From: Chloroflexota bacterium
GTDB taxonomy: Bacteria; Chloroflexota; Anaerolineae; J036; Brachytrichaceae
NCBI GenBank assembly: GCA_021813225.1
Contig: JAKALH010000024.1
Span: 1 to 14,387 of the forward strand
DNA length: 14,387 bases
Direction: 5' to 3'
Below the pieces are notes generated by a model. It was not told where the DNA came from and searched no databases. It saw nothing but the letters and a program-made list of their open reading frames with translations. Of this stretch, positions 1 to 6,035 are shown piece after piece (the stretch's first letter is position 1; the number at the start of each line of letters is the position of its first letter). The translations under genes were made by a program, and so were the position numbers.

Positions 1-576
1 CCACGACCATATCACAAGCCAGGCGCCGGCGACGGCCAGAAAACCCGCCGTCCAACTACGCCCGAAGCGAACCATGCTCCAGAGAGCAAAGCTGATTCCC
101 AACGCGCTGAAACCGATGGGAATGGATGCATCGCCATAGGTGAACTGATCTACCTGTGAGACAGAGAATATCAGGACGGATAACGCAGGCCACATCCATA
201 GTCTGACCTGATGGCGGGAGTGCGCTGTAAGCGCATTATGAATCAGAAAAAGCGTGAGGATGGCGGCGCCAACGCCAATGAACAGTTCAACGTATGCGTT
301 CCAGTAGGTTAATCTGGCTAAGATGATCCTTAGCAATGTCGGGAACACCATCAGATGGCCCCGATAGAAGCTATCATGAAGGAAGTTACCTGGTGAAAAC
401 GAACCATTCAGGATAGGCGCGATGTTTCGCAGATGCACGAGGTAATCATCCGAAAGGGTATCTGCGCCGGTGCTGCAAATGATATTCAGTATGTTGATTA
501 TCGGCAGGCTGGCGGCGACAAGCGCCATCAGGGTGGCGGCGGCGCGACGTTTATCGGCAGACAGGGTGATATGCAT
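1..576 (-). CDS. Partial multi-pass membrane protein, possibly a GT-C-like glycosyltransferase (5' part only)
   Basis: The minus strand is open from an ATG at 574-576 to the left edge, giving 192 residues with no stop, so the gene continues outside the window. The translation begins MHITLSADKRR. It has hydrophobic segments at about residues 13-33, 91-115, 127-143, 151-168 and 174-192, so it is a polytopic inner-membrane protein. The first extracytoplasmic loop carries DDYLVH (D43, D44), followed by a conserved-looking NGSF...FLHDSFYRGH stretch. An acidic pair in the loop after the first helix is typical of GT-C membrane glycosyltransferases, but that assignment is inference. GC is lower than in the neighbours (28 of 60 bases at 121-180, against 38 of 60 at 901-960 in hpt), and codons such as TTA, AGA, AGG and ATA are used. 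This suggests transfer or a faster-evolving gene. No Shine-Dalgarno is evident; a TATCAT hexamer ends 8 nt before the ATG. Confidence 0.65.
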   Translation of the reverse strand, partial: MHITLSADKRRAAATLMALVAASLPIINILNIICSTGADTLSDDYLVHLRNIAPILNGSFSPGNFLHDSFYRGHLMVFPTLLRIILARLTYWNAYVELFIGVGAAILTLFLIHNALTAHSRHQVRLWMWPALSVLIFSVSQVDQFTYGDASIPIGFSALGISFALWSMVRFGRSWTAGFLAVAGAWLVIWSW

Positions 577-584
577 ACCTGGAA

Positions 585-594
585 ATGATAAACT
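585..594. promoter_or_regulatory. Overlapping divergent -10-like boxes between the membrane protein gene and hpt
   Basis: On the minus strand TATCAT (590 down to 585) lies 8 nt before the ATG at 576. On the plus strand TAAACT (589-594) lies 7 nt before the ATG at 602. The two hexamers overlap by two bases. Both genes would start transcription at or next to their start codons. No good -35 was identified for either, so this is a plausible but unproven bidirectional core promoter. Confidence 0.4.
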
Positions 595-601
595 CTACGG
601 C

Positions 602-1165
602 ATGACGAAGATCAACCCGGAGCTGGGTTACCAGCACTGTCTCGAGCGCGTGCTCATCTCGGAACAGGAACTGCAGACCCGCATCGCCGAAATCGCGGCG
701 CAGGTGTCGCAGGATTACGCCGGCAAGAACCTCATCCTGATCTGCATCCTGCGCGGCGGGGTCGTCTTCCTCAGCGACCTGATGCGCCATATCACGATTC
801 CGCACCAGATCGATTTCATGTCGGTGTCGTCGTACGGCGTGGGTGCGCGCTCCAGCAGCGGCTCGCCGCGCATCGTGCTCGACCTGAACACCGACATCCG
901 CGACCGCCACGTGCTGCTGGTCGAGGATATCGTCGACAGCGGCATCACGCTGGACTACGTGCTGCGCATCCTCTACACGCGCGAGCCGGCCAGCCTGAAC
1001 GTGTGCGTCCTGCTGGACAAGGAAGAGCGCCGCCGGGTCGCCATCTACCCCCGCTATGTGGGCTTCAAGATACCCAACGAGTACGTCTTCGGTTATGGGC
1101 TGGACCTGGATGAGGTGTTCCGCAACCTGCCTTTCGTCGGCGTATTGAAGGCGGAATACCGGTAG
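602..1165 (+). CDS. hpt: Hypoxanthine (hypoxanthine-guanine) phosphoribosyltransferase
   Basis: This is a cytosolic purine salvage enzyme that transfers the phosphoribosyl group of PRPP to hypoxanthine or guanine, giving IMP or GMP. The product is 187 residues, the usual size for bacterial HPRT. Diagnostic stretches are LRGGVVFLSDLMR, then MSVSSYG with following SSG, then the PRPP-binding loop VEDIVDSGITL (E108, D109, D112, S113, G114). DKEERRR and the C-terminal VGFKIPNEYVFGYGLD...RNLPFVGVL also match HPRT. The frame stays open upstream to 470, but the family's N-terminus fits the ATG at 602, and the upstream part overlaps the divergent membrane gene. There is no Shine-Dalgarno; TAAACT lies 7 nt before the ATG, so the mRNA may be leaderless. 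It is followed after 108 bp by the acylase gene, which has its own -10-like box. Confidence 0.93.
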   Translation: MTKINPELGYQHCLERVLISEQELQTRIAEIAAQVSQDYAGKNLILICILRGGVVFLSDLMRHITIPHQIDFMSVSSYGVGARSSSGSPRIVLDLNTDIRDRHVLLVEDIVDSGITLDYVLRILYTREPASLNVCVLLDKEERRRVAIYPRYVGFKIPNEYVFGYGLDLDEVFRNLPFVGVLKAEYR

Positions 1166-1214
1166 CTCATCACACATGCCCTGCCGGAACGCGAAGCCGC
1201 TGATGGCGCCTCTG

Positions 1215-1220
1215 TATAAT
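1215..1220 (+). promoter_or_regulatory. Candidate -10 box (TATAAT) for the penicillin acylase gene
   Basis: A perfect TATAAT lies in the 108-bp gap after hpt, 53 nt before the acylase ATG. The base 17 nt upstream begins CGAAGC, not a -35 consensus, so the call rests on the -10 alone. Transcription from here would leave a leader of about 45 nt. A weak AAGG Shine-Dalgarno at 1261-1264 precedes the start. Confidence 0.4.
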
Positions 1221-1273
1221 CCAGAATCGCATCCCCCGTTTACCCGGTTGTAAGCGAATAAAGGCTGGTAGCT

Positions 1274-3769
1274 ATGCGTCTTGTGGTACGCCGCATCTTC
1301 TTGGTCCTGGTTGCCATTGTGCTGGCGGTCGTGCTGGCCGGCGGCGGTGCCTTTTATTACTTGACGCGCCAGTCCTTCCCGCAGACCAGCGGCACGCTGC
1401 ACCTGGCCGGCCTGAGCGGCAACGTCACCGTCATCCGTGACCGCTTCGGCGTGCCGCAGATCTACGCCGACACCCCGCTTGACCTGTTCCGCGCCGAAGG
1501 CTTTGTGCACGCGCAGGACCGCTACTTCCAGATGGAGTTCTGGCGGCGCGTCGGGCAGGGCCGCCTGGCGGAACTGTTCGGCGCCAGCGCGCTGCCGCAG
1601 GATAAATTCATCCGCACGCTGGGCTGGCAGCGGGTGGCGGCTGTCGAAGCCGCGCACCTGTCGCCGGAGGCAGACGCCGCGCTGAAGGCCTATGCCGAAG
1701 GCGTGAATGCCTATGCCCTGGCGAATCCCGACAAGCTGGGCTTCGAGTTCCGCGTGCTGGGGCTGATCGGGCGCAACTGGAAGCCCGAACCGTGGAAGCC
1801 GGAAAACACGCTGACCTGGGCCAAGGTGATGGGCTGGCAACTGGGCGAGAATATGTCGTCGCAGTTGTTGCGCGCCGCACTGCTGGCAAAGGGCGGCACG
1901 GATCTGGCCGATACGCTGATGCCGCCGTACCCCGCCGACGCGCCCGTAACCGTGCCGACCAGGGCCAGCGGAAAATCTGGGGACCAGAGATGGGCAATTA
2001 ACGGAAGCCCATCTCCCGTCTCTGATCTCCAATCTCTAATCTCCCTCTACCAGGTCAATCATGATTTCGAGCGGGCCAGCGGGCTGATCCACACGGGCGA
2101 CATCGGCAGCAACGACTGGGTGATTGGCAGCTCTCGCACGACAACCGGAATGCCGATCCTGGCTAACGACCCGCATCTGGGCGTGCAGATGCCCTCGATC
2201 TGGTATCAGGTGGGTCTGCATTGCCGCACGCTCAGCCCAAGCTGCCCCTACGACGTGACGGGCGTGTCTTTTGCGGGAGCGCCGGGCGTCATCATCGGGC
2301 ACAACAACCGCATCGCGTGGGGCGTCACCAACGCCAATCCGGCGGTGGAAGACCTGTACCTGGAGCGCCCCAACCCGGCCAATCCCGACGAGTTCGAGTA
2401 CAAGGGCCGCTACGTGCCCGCGCAGATCATCGACGAGAAAATCAATGTGGCCGGACAGGCTCAGCCGGTGGAGCTGCGCGTGCGCATCACCCGCCACGGT
2501 CCCATCATCAGCGATGTGGACAGCACCATGGCCGGCGCGAAGAATCCGATCTCCGTGCGGTGGACCGGCCTGGAACCCGGCACGCTGTTCGACAGCGTCC
2601 TGCAGATCGACCGCGCCCAGAACTGGCAGCAGTTCCGCGATGCGTTGCGCCTGTGGGATGCGCCTTCGCAGAACTTTGTCTACGCCGACACCGGCGGCAA
2701 TATCGGCTACCAGATGCCCGGCAAGATACCGATTCGGGCCAACGGCACCGGCGATATGCCGATGCCAGGCTGGACGGGCGAGTACGAGTGGACAGGCTAC
2801 GTGCCGTTCGACAAGCTGCCCAGCCTGTACAACCCGCCGGAAGGCTTTATCGCCACCGCCAATAATGCGCCCGCAGACAGCCAGTATCCCTACTTCCTGG
2901 GCAAGAACTGGGACCAGGGCTACCGCATCCGCCGCATCCGCCAGTTGATCCTGGCGCAGGACAAGCTGTCGGTGAAGGACATCGCGCAGATCCAGGGCGA
3001 CACCTACAGCGGGTTCGCCCCAGAGGTGCTGCCGTATCTGAGTTCGCTGAACATCCCCGATGACCTGCTGGCCAGCGACGCGCTGGCGGAACTGAACAAG
3101 TGGGATGGTTACATGAAACGCAGTTCCATCGGCGCGGCGATATTCGCAGTATTCTGGCCGACGCTGGCGCATAACCTGTTCGACGGCGTGCTGGGCACCA
3201 GCCTGGCCGCGGACGCGATCGAGGGGAACGATTCCACCTCGGTGCGCACCGCGCTGCGCACGCTGCTGAAGCAGCCGGACTCGCACTGGTGGCGCGACGC
3301 GGCGCATGGGGCGACCAAACCCCGCGATTCCATCCTGATACAGTCGATCCGTGACACGGTGGCCGTATTAAAAGTCCGGCTGGGACCGGATATCAAAACC
3401 TGGCAGTATGGCCGGCTGCACACTATCACGTTCCAGAACCAGACGCTGGGCAAGAGCGGCATCCCGATTATCGAGAGCATCTTCAACCGCGGGCCGTTTC
3501 CGGTGGACGGCGCCGCGGCATCGGTGGATGCGACGGCCGCCGACGCCACGATGGCGGTCGTGTCCGCGCCGTCGTGGCGCATGATTGTCGACATGAGCAA
3601 CTTCAGCAGGTCGCAGGCCATGCACACCACCGGCCAGAGCGGCCACACGTATAACCCGCACTACGACGACATGATTGACCCGTGGCTGGCGGTGCGCTAT
3701 AACCCGTTGCTGTACAGCAAAGCCGACGTGGCGGCGAATGCTGAGGCCACGCTGACGCTGACGCCATGA
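1274..3769 (+). CDS. Penicillin acylase family (S45) Ntn hydrolase, membrane-anchored
   Basis: This is an N-terminal nucleophile amidase that should be made as a precursor, exported, and self-cleaved into two subunits. The natural amide substrate (beta-lactam, N-acyl-homoserine lactone or other) cannot be told from sequence. Of 831 residues, 7-29 form one hydrophobic signal-anchor. The alpha-subunit region has RDRFGVPQIYA and FVHAQDRYFQMEFWRR. The cleavage site and nucleophile are at GSNDW, with Ser279. It is followed by GMPILANDPHLG, then GHNNRIAWGVTNANPAVEDLYLE, all characteristic of the family. The beta-subunit region runs from 279 to the end, with RHGPIIS and a late GQSGHTYNPHYDD. The length is normal for the family. 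Residues about 233-259, just before Ser279, are encoded by repeat-like DNA unlike the rest of the gene and fall in the linker usually excised on maturation. The gene is convergent with the serine hydrolase gene. Confidence 0.92.
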   Translation: MRLVVRRIFLVLVAIVLAVVLAGGGAFYYLTRQSFPQTSGTLHLAGLSGNVTVIRDRFGVPQIYADTPLDLFRAEGFVHAQDRYFQMEFWRRVGQGRLAELFGASALPQDKFIRTLGWQRVAAVEAAHLSPEADAALKAYAEGVNAYALANPDKLGFEFRVLGLIGRNWKPEPWKPENTLTWAKVMGWQLGENMSSQLLRAALLAKGGTDLADTLMPPYPADAPVTVPTRASGKSGDQRWAINGSPSPVSDLQSLISLYQVNHDFERASGLIHTGDIGSNDWVIGSSRTTTGMPILANDPHLGVQMPSIWYQVGLHCRTLSPSCPYDVTGVSFAGAPGVIIGHNNRIAWGVTNANPAVEDLYLERPNPANPDEFEYKGRYVPAQIIDEKINVAGQAQPVELRVRITRHGPIISDVDSTMAGAKNPISVRWTGLEPGTLFDSVLQIDRAQNWQQFRDALRLWDAPSQNFVYADTGGNIGYQMPGKIPIRANGTGDMPMPGWTGEYEWTGYVPFDKLPSLYNPPEGFIATANNAPADSQYPYFLGKNWDQGYRIRRIRQLILAQDKLSVKDIAQIQGDTYSGFAPEVLPYLSSLNIPDDLLASDALAELNKWDGYMKRSSIGAAIFAVFWPTLAHNLFDGVLGTSLAADAIEGNDSTSVRTALRTLLKQPDSHWWRDAAHGATKPRDSILIQSIRDTVAVLKVRLGPDIKTWQYGRLHTITFQNQTLGKSGIPIIESIFNRGPFPVDGAAASVDATAADATMAVVSAPSWRMIVDMSNFSRSQAMHTTGQSGHTYNPHYDDMIDPWLAVRYNPLLYSKADVAANAEATLTLTP
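1973..2050 (+). repeat. Repeat-like insertion inside the penicillin acylase linker
   Basis: This stretch contains a 9-bp inverted repeat, GAGATGGGC at 1987-1995 and GCCCATCTC at 2007-2015, with an 11-nt loop. Two imperfect 14-nt tandem units of the form (G/A)TCTCT(G/A)ATCTCC(A/C) follow at 2018-2031 and 2032-2045 and match at 11 of 14 positions. It is pyrimidine-rich, lower in GC than its flanks, and encodes a low-complexity Ser/Gln/Leu peptide. It keeps the reading frame. The outer boundaries are approximate. Confidence 0.55.
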
Positions 3770-3836
3770 CCAGCGCGGCGGCGGGGCTTTCGAAGTCCAG
3801 CCTGTATCCGTCCGGGTCCCGTAGCGATACGACCCA
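3770..3836 (-). pseudogene. Remnant of a VOC/glyoxalase-family protein C-terminus
   Basis: Reading the minus strand from 3836 immediately after the TGA of the serine hydrolase, in the same phase, gives WVVSLRDPDGYRLDFESP. The RDPDGYRLDFESP stretch is the typical last beta-strand region of vicinal oxygen chelate (glyoxalase/bleomycin-resistance) proteins, which carries the final metal-ligand Glu. Nothing upstream in this frame encodes the rest of the domain, and no start exists, so it is a decayed or recombined tail. The frame runs on antisense into the acylase 3' end, so the left limit is approximate. The match is short and recognised by eye only. Confidence 0.5.
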
Positions 3837-4856
3837 TCAGCTGTAAAACTCCTCAAGCCACTCGAACGCCGGGTGCGGGTGCGGCTGCGACCCGTTGCCC
3901 AGCGCGGCGTTCACCAGCGGCTCCGCCATCTTCAGACCGTTATAGCCGTTGCACAAGATGACGACCGCGCTGCCTGCGTCGCGATAGCCCAGGCAGAAGG
4001 CCTTGAACGAGCCGTTGTCGCCCCAGTGCCAGAACGCCGCGCCCGCGGCGCTGGTTTCCAGCCCCCAGCCCAACCCCCACGACACCGCCGCGTTGGCGGC
4101 GATCTGCGGCTGCAGCATCTGCCTGATGTCGTCGTCGTCCGTGCGCAGCATCTCGATCATGAAGCGGGCGTAGTCCAGCGCCGTGGTGTGCAGCGACGCC
4201 GGCGCGACGGCTTCCAGCGGTTTCCACTTTTCCACGCGCCGGCCGTCCTCGTCGTAGCCGTGCGCGGCGTCGATGTCGTAGTCCTCGCGCCACACCATGC
4301 TGCTGTGCGCCATCTGGAGCGGCGACAGCACCTCGCGCTGGACGGTGGCGGCCAGCGGTTCGCCGGTCACCTGCTCGATGGCCTGCTGCAGGTACTGGTA
4401 ACCCAGGCTGGAATAGCTGAAGCGCGTGCCGGGGTCGAACTGGATCGCCGGCTGCTCGCCTTCCGCGCGAATCCAGTGCTGCAACCCGCTGCAGTGGCTC
4501 AGCACCCGCCGCGCCGTAATCTGCTGCAGGCGCGCATCGTCGCGCACGAACGGCTGCAGCAGGTACACCGACAGCGGCGCATCCAGCGCCATGCGGCCGC
4601 GCCGGCACAACTGGACCACGGCGTAGGCAACGATGGGCTTGCTGAGCGAGGCCGCCTCGAAGACGGTCCCCGGGCTGGCGGGGTGCCCCAGTTCGACATG
4701 CTTCAACCCGTAGGTTTTGCTCCACAGCACACGCCCCTGCCGGATGACGGCAATCGAAGCGCCGGGCACGTCGAAGGCCTTCATCTGTTGCGGCGTCAGC
4801 GCGTCGAGTTGCGCGATCAACTCGCTGGCGGGAATCAGGTGGTCTTTCGTCATCAT
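3837..4856 (-). CDS. Serine hydrolase of the beta-lactamase class C / penicillin-binding-protein-like family
   Basis: This is a 339-residue protein of the serine beta-lactamase/D-Ala-D-Ala carboxypeptidase superfamily (Pfam Beta-lactamase type). Its actual role may be esterase, peptidase or beta-lactamase and cannot be settled here. Catalytic motif 1 is SLSK (Ser70, Lys73). Motif 2 is Y148-S-S150 in FSYSSLGYQYL, where class C beta-lactamases have YxN, so Ser replaces Asn. Motif 3 is H277-W-G279 in HWGDNGSF. There is no signal peptide, so it appears cytoplasmic. The start is the ATG at 4854-4856. A TTG at 4860-4862 and an adjacent ATG at 4851-4853 are alternatives. TATGAT ends 5 nt before the chosen ATG, consistent with a leaderless message, and there is no Shine-Dalgarno. 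The stop is followed in phase by a VOC remnant. Upstream lie a 35-bp palindrome and the phosphotransferase gene on the same strand. Confidence 0.85.
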   Translation of the reverse strand: MMTKDHLIPASELIAQLDALTPQQMKAFDVPGASIAVIRQGRVLWSKTYGLKHVELGHPASPGTVFEAASLSKPIVAYAVVQLCRRGRMALDAPLSVYLLQPFVRDDARLQQITARRVLSHCSGLQHWIRAEGEQPAIQFDPGTRFSYSSLGYQYLQQAIEQVTGEPLAATVQREVLSPLQMAHSSMVWREDYDIDAAHGYDEDGRRVEKWKPLEAVAPASLHTTALDYARFMIEMLRTDDDDIRQMLQPQIAANAAVSWGLGWGLETSAAGAAFWHWGDNGSFKAFCLGYRDAGSAVVILCNGYNGLKMAEPLVNAALGNGSQPHPHPAFEWLEEFYS

Positions 4857-4861
4857 GGGCA

Positions 4862-4867
4862 ATCATA
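4862..4867 (-). promoter_or_regulatory. -10-like box TATGAT for the serine hydrolase gene, partly inside a palindrome
   Basis: On the minus strand TATGAT is followed by five bases and then the ATG at 4856, so transcription would begin at about the start codon. Four of its six bases (4864-4867) belong to the outer part of the 35-bp palindrome. A protein bound to the palindrome, or a cruciform there, would therefore affect this promoter. Confidence 0.4.
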
Positions 4868-4898
4868 AGTCTGACTTCTCGGAGAAGTCAGACTTATG
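4864..4898. repeat. 35-bp perfect palindrome (17-nt arms, single central base)
   Basis: The arm 4864-4880 is the exact reverse complement of 4882-4898 around G4881. Inside it, AAGTCTGACTT (4867-4877) and AAGTCAGACTT (4885-4895) are themselves odd palindromes, separated by the 7-nt spacer CTCGGAG (4878-4884). It lies in the 53-bp gap between the phosphotransferase stop and the serine hydrolase start. No U-run follows on either strand, so it is not a canonical intrinsic terminator. The same geometry recurs at 10259-10289 and 12690-12720 with different arm sequence. Confidence 0.85.
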
Positions 4899-4909
4899 CT
4901 AGCGCGCGC

Positions 4910-5887
4910 CTAGTTCATATTCACAACCGGGAAGTCGTTGACGATGCTGTTGTGCCAGTCGCGCAACTGGCGCGCCTGGTCGGCGTTGGGCTGTTCCCAT
5001 TCGTGCGAGAACACCATGTACAACAGAATCTGGCGGTATTTGACGAAGACGGGCAGGCGCTGCCACCACGTGCCGTCCAGCCGGTTCTCGGCCTCGTAAC
5101 CGCGCGCGAAGCGCTCCATGAAGCGCGCGGCGAACACCTCGGCGCTGTGGCCGTCGATGCGCTGCGCCCACAGCGCATGGAACAGCGCGATGCCGATATC
5201 GGTCATGAACCAGTGGTACAGGCACACGTCGAAGTCGAACAGCGTCAATCTCAGCGCGCCCTGCTCGCGGCTCACCGTGAAGTTGAACGGATGCGGGTCG
5301 TTGTGCACCAGCCCGTAACTGTCGCGGTCCGTGGTGTAGCTGCGCAGAACGTCGGCCAGCGCAAACCAGCGGGCGCGCACGGCCTCATCCTCGCAGGAAT
5401 GGGCGAAGGAGTAGTGCTCGCCTTCCCAGTCGCCGATCAGGCCGTCCGGCCACGGGCGGACTTCGTCGTATGACTTGGTCAGGCGGTGCATCTGGCCGAT
5501 CAGACGCCCCCATTGAGTGAACAGCTCGTCGTTCCACTCGCGGGCTTCAAAGGCATTGCGCCCCATGGCGCGCTCGCTGGCGGTGACGGCATACACCTGC
5601 CCGCGCGGACCGGGAAAGGGCAGCGTCTCAATCAGCGCGCCGCTGGCGGATGCGCGCGGGCGAGCCACGCTGACGCCGTTGGCGCCCAGATAACTGGCGA
5701 AATCCAGCTTGGCCCGCAGGCCGGGCACGCGCTCCCCGGGCACCGGCGCAAACTTCAACACATACTGGCGCCCTGCCTGCGTATAGGCGTAAGCGGTGCC
5801 GTCCACCCCTCCCAGCAGGCCGAGTGTGTCCAGGTCCACCCCGAACAGTTTCGCCCCGCCCTTTAGCGTGTCGTAGCTGATATCCAT
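4910..5887 (-). CDS. Aminoglycoside phosphotransferase-fold kinase (APH / homoserine-kinase-like family)
   Basis: This is a 325-residue cytosolic small-molecule kinase of the APH/choline-kinase fold, which moves the gamma-phosphate of ATP to an unknown hydroxyl acceptor. The N-lobe carries YVLKF with Lys45 as the likely ATP-binding lysine. The catalytic loop is HNDPHPFN (H195, D197, N202), a variant of the usual HGDxHxxN. The metal-binding motif is LFDFDV (D218, D220). WFMTDIGIALFHAL follows, as in homoserine-kinase/Ser-Thr-kinase RdoA-like members. The substrate cannot be inferred, and nothing suggests antibiotic resistance specifically. The start is the ATG at 5885-5887 with GAGGAG 3 nt upstream. 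The same frame is open far upstream, but that part is antisense to the UbiB-type gene and is rejected. It is divergent from the UbiB-type gene and followed by the palindrome and the serine hydrolase on the same strand. Confidence 0.86.
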   Translation of the reverse strand: MDISYDTLKGGAKLFGVDLDTLGLLGGVDGTAYAYTQAGRQYVLKFAPVPGERVPGLRAKLDFASYLGANGVSVARPRASASGALIETLPFPGPRGQVYAVTASERAMGRNAFEAREWNDELFTQWGRLIGQMHRLTKSYDEVRPWPDGLIGDWEGEHYSFAHSCEDEAVRARWFALADVLRSYTTDRDSYGLVHNDPHPFNFTVSREQGALRLTLFDFDVCLYHWFMTDIGIALFHALWAQRIDGHSAEVFAARFMERFARGYEAENRLDGTWWQRLPVFVKYRQILLYMVFSHEWEQPNADQARQLRDWHNSIVNDFPVVNMN

Positions 5888-6035
5888 GTGCTCCTCGGCC
5901 CCGTGTGTCCGTGCGCCGCGCATGGCATCGGGTTGCAAAGTTAATATAGCATTGGTCGTGTGCAGGATAAACCGCCGGTTGGCTCTGCGGCGGCGCTCGG
6001 AACGATTGCCCATCGGCACAGCGAAGAACAGAACC
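5888..6035. promoter_or_regulatory. Divergent promoter region between the APH-like and UbiB-like kinases
   Basis: This 148-bp gap contains one AT-rich patch (5940-5949) in otherwise GC-rich DNA. On the minus strand it gives TATATT (5948 down to 5943), about 55 nt before the phosphotransferase start. On the plus strand TAATAT or TATAGC could serve the UbiB-like gene with a leader of about 85 nt. No convincing -35 hexamers were found. Confidence 0.35.

Noticed and set aside
470..601. N-terminal extension of hpt
   Set aside because: The frame is open, but the extra residues do not resemble HPRT, overlap the divergent membrane gene, and ATG 602 matches the family start.
551..2032. Long minus-strand open frame (493 codons) across hpt and the acylase 5' half
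   Set aside because: It is antisense to two well-supported genes, gives Arg/Gln/His/Ala-rich peptide with no recognisable motif, and is typical of shadow frames in GC-rich DNA. The same applies to minus-strand frames at 2036-3307, 5888-7586, 8769-10214 and 11747-12922.
3873..4868. Plus-strand open frame of 331 codons opposite the serine hydrolase
   Set aside because: It has an Arg/Gln/Val-rich shadow composition, and the minus strand carries a complete SxxK hydrolase.
4864..4898. Canonical rho-independent terminator
   Set aside because: The hairpin is perfect, but no U-run follows on either strand. The same objection applies to 10259-10289 and 12690-12720, so they are described as palindromic elements only.
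4910..5887. Antibiotic-resistance aminoglycoside kinase
   Set aside because: Only the fold-level motifs are present. The catalytic loop HNDPHPFN and the context do not point to a resistance enzyme.
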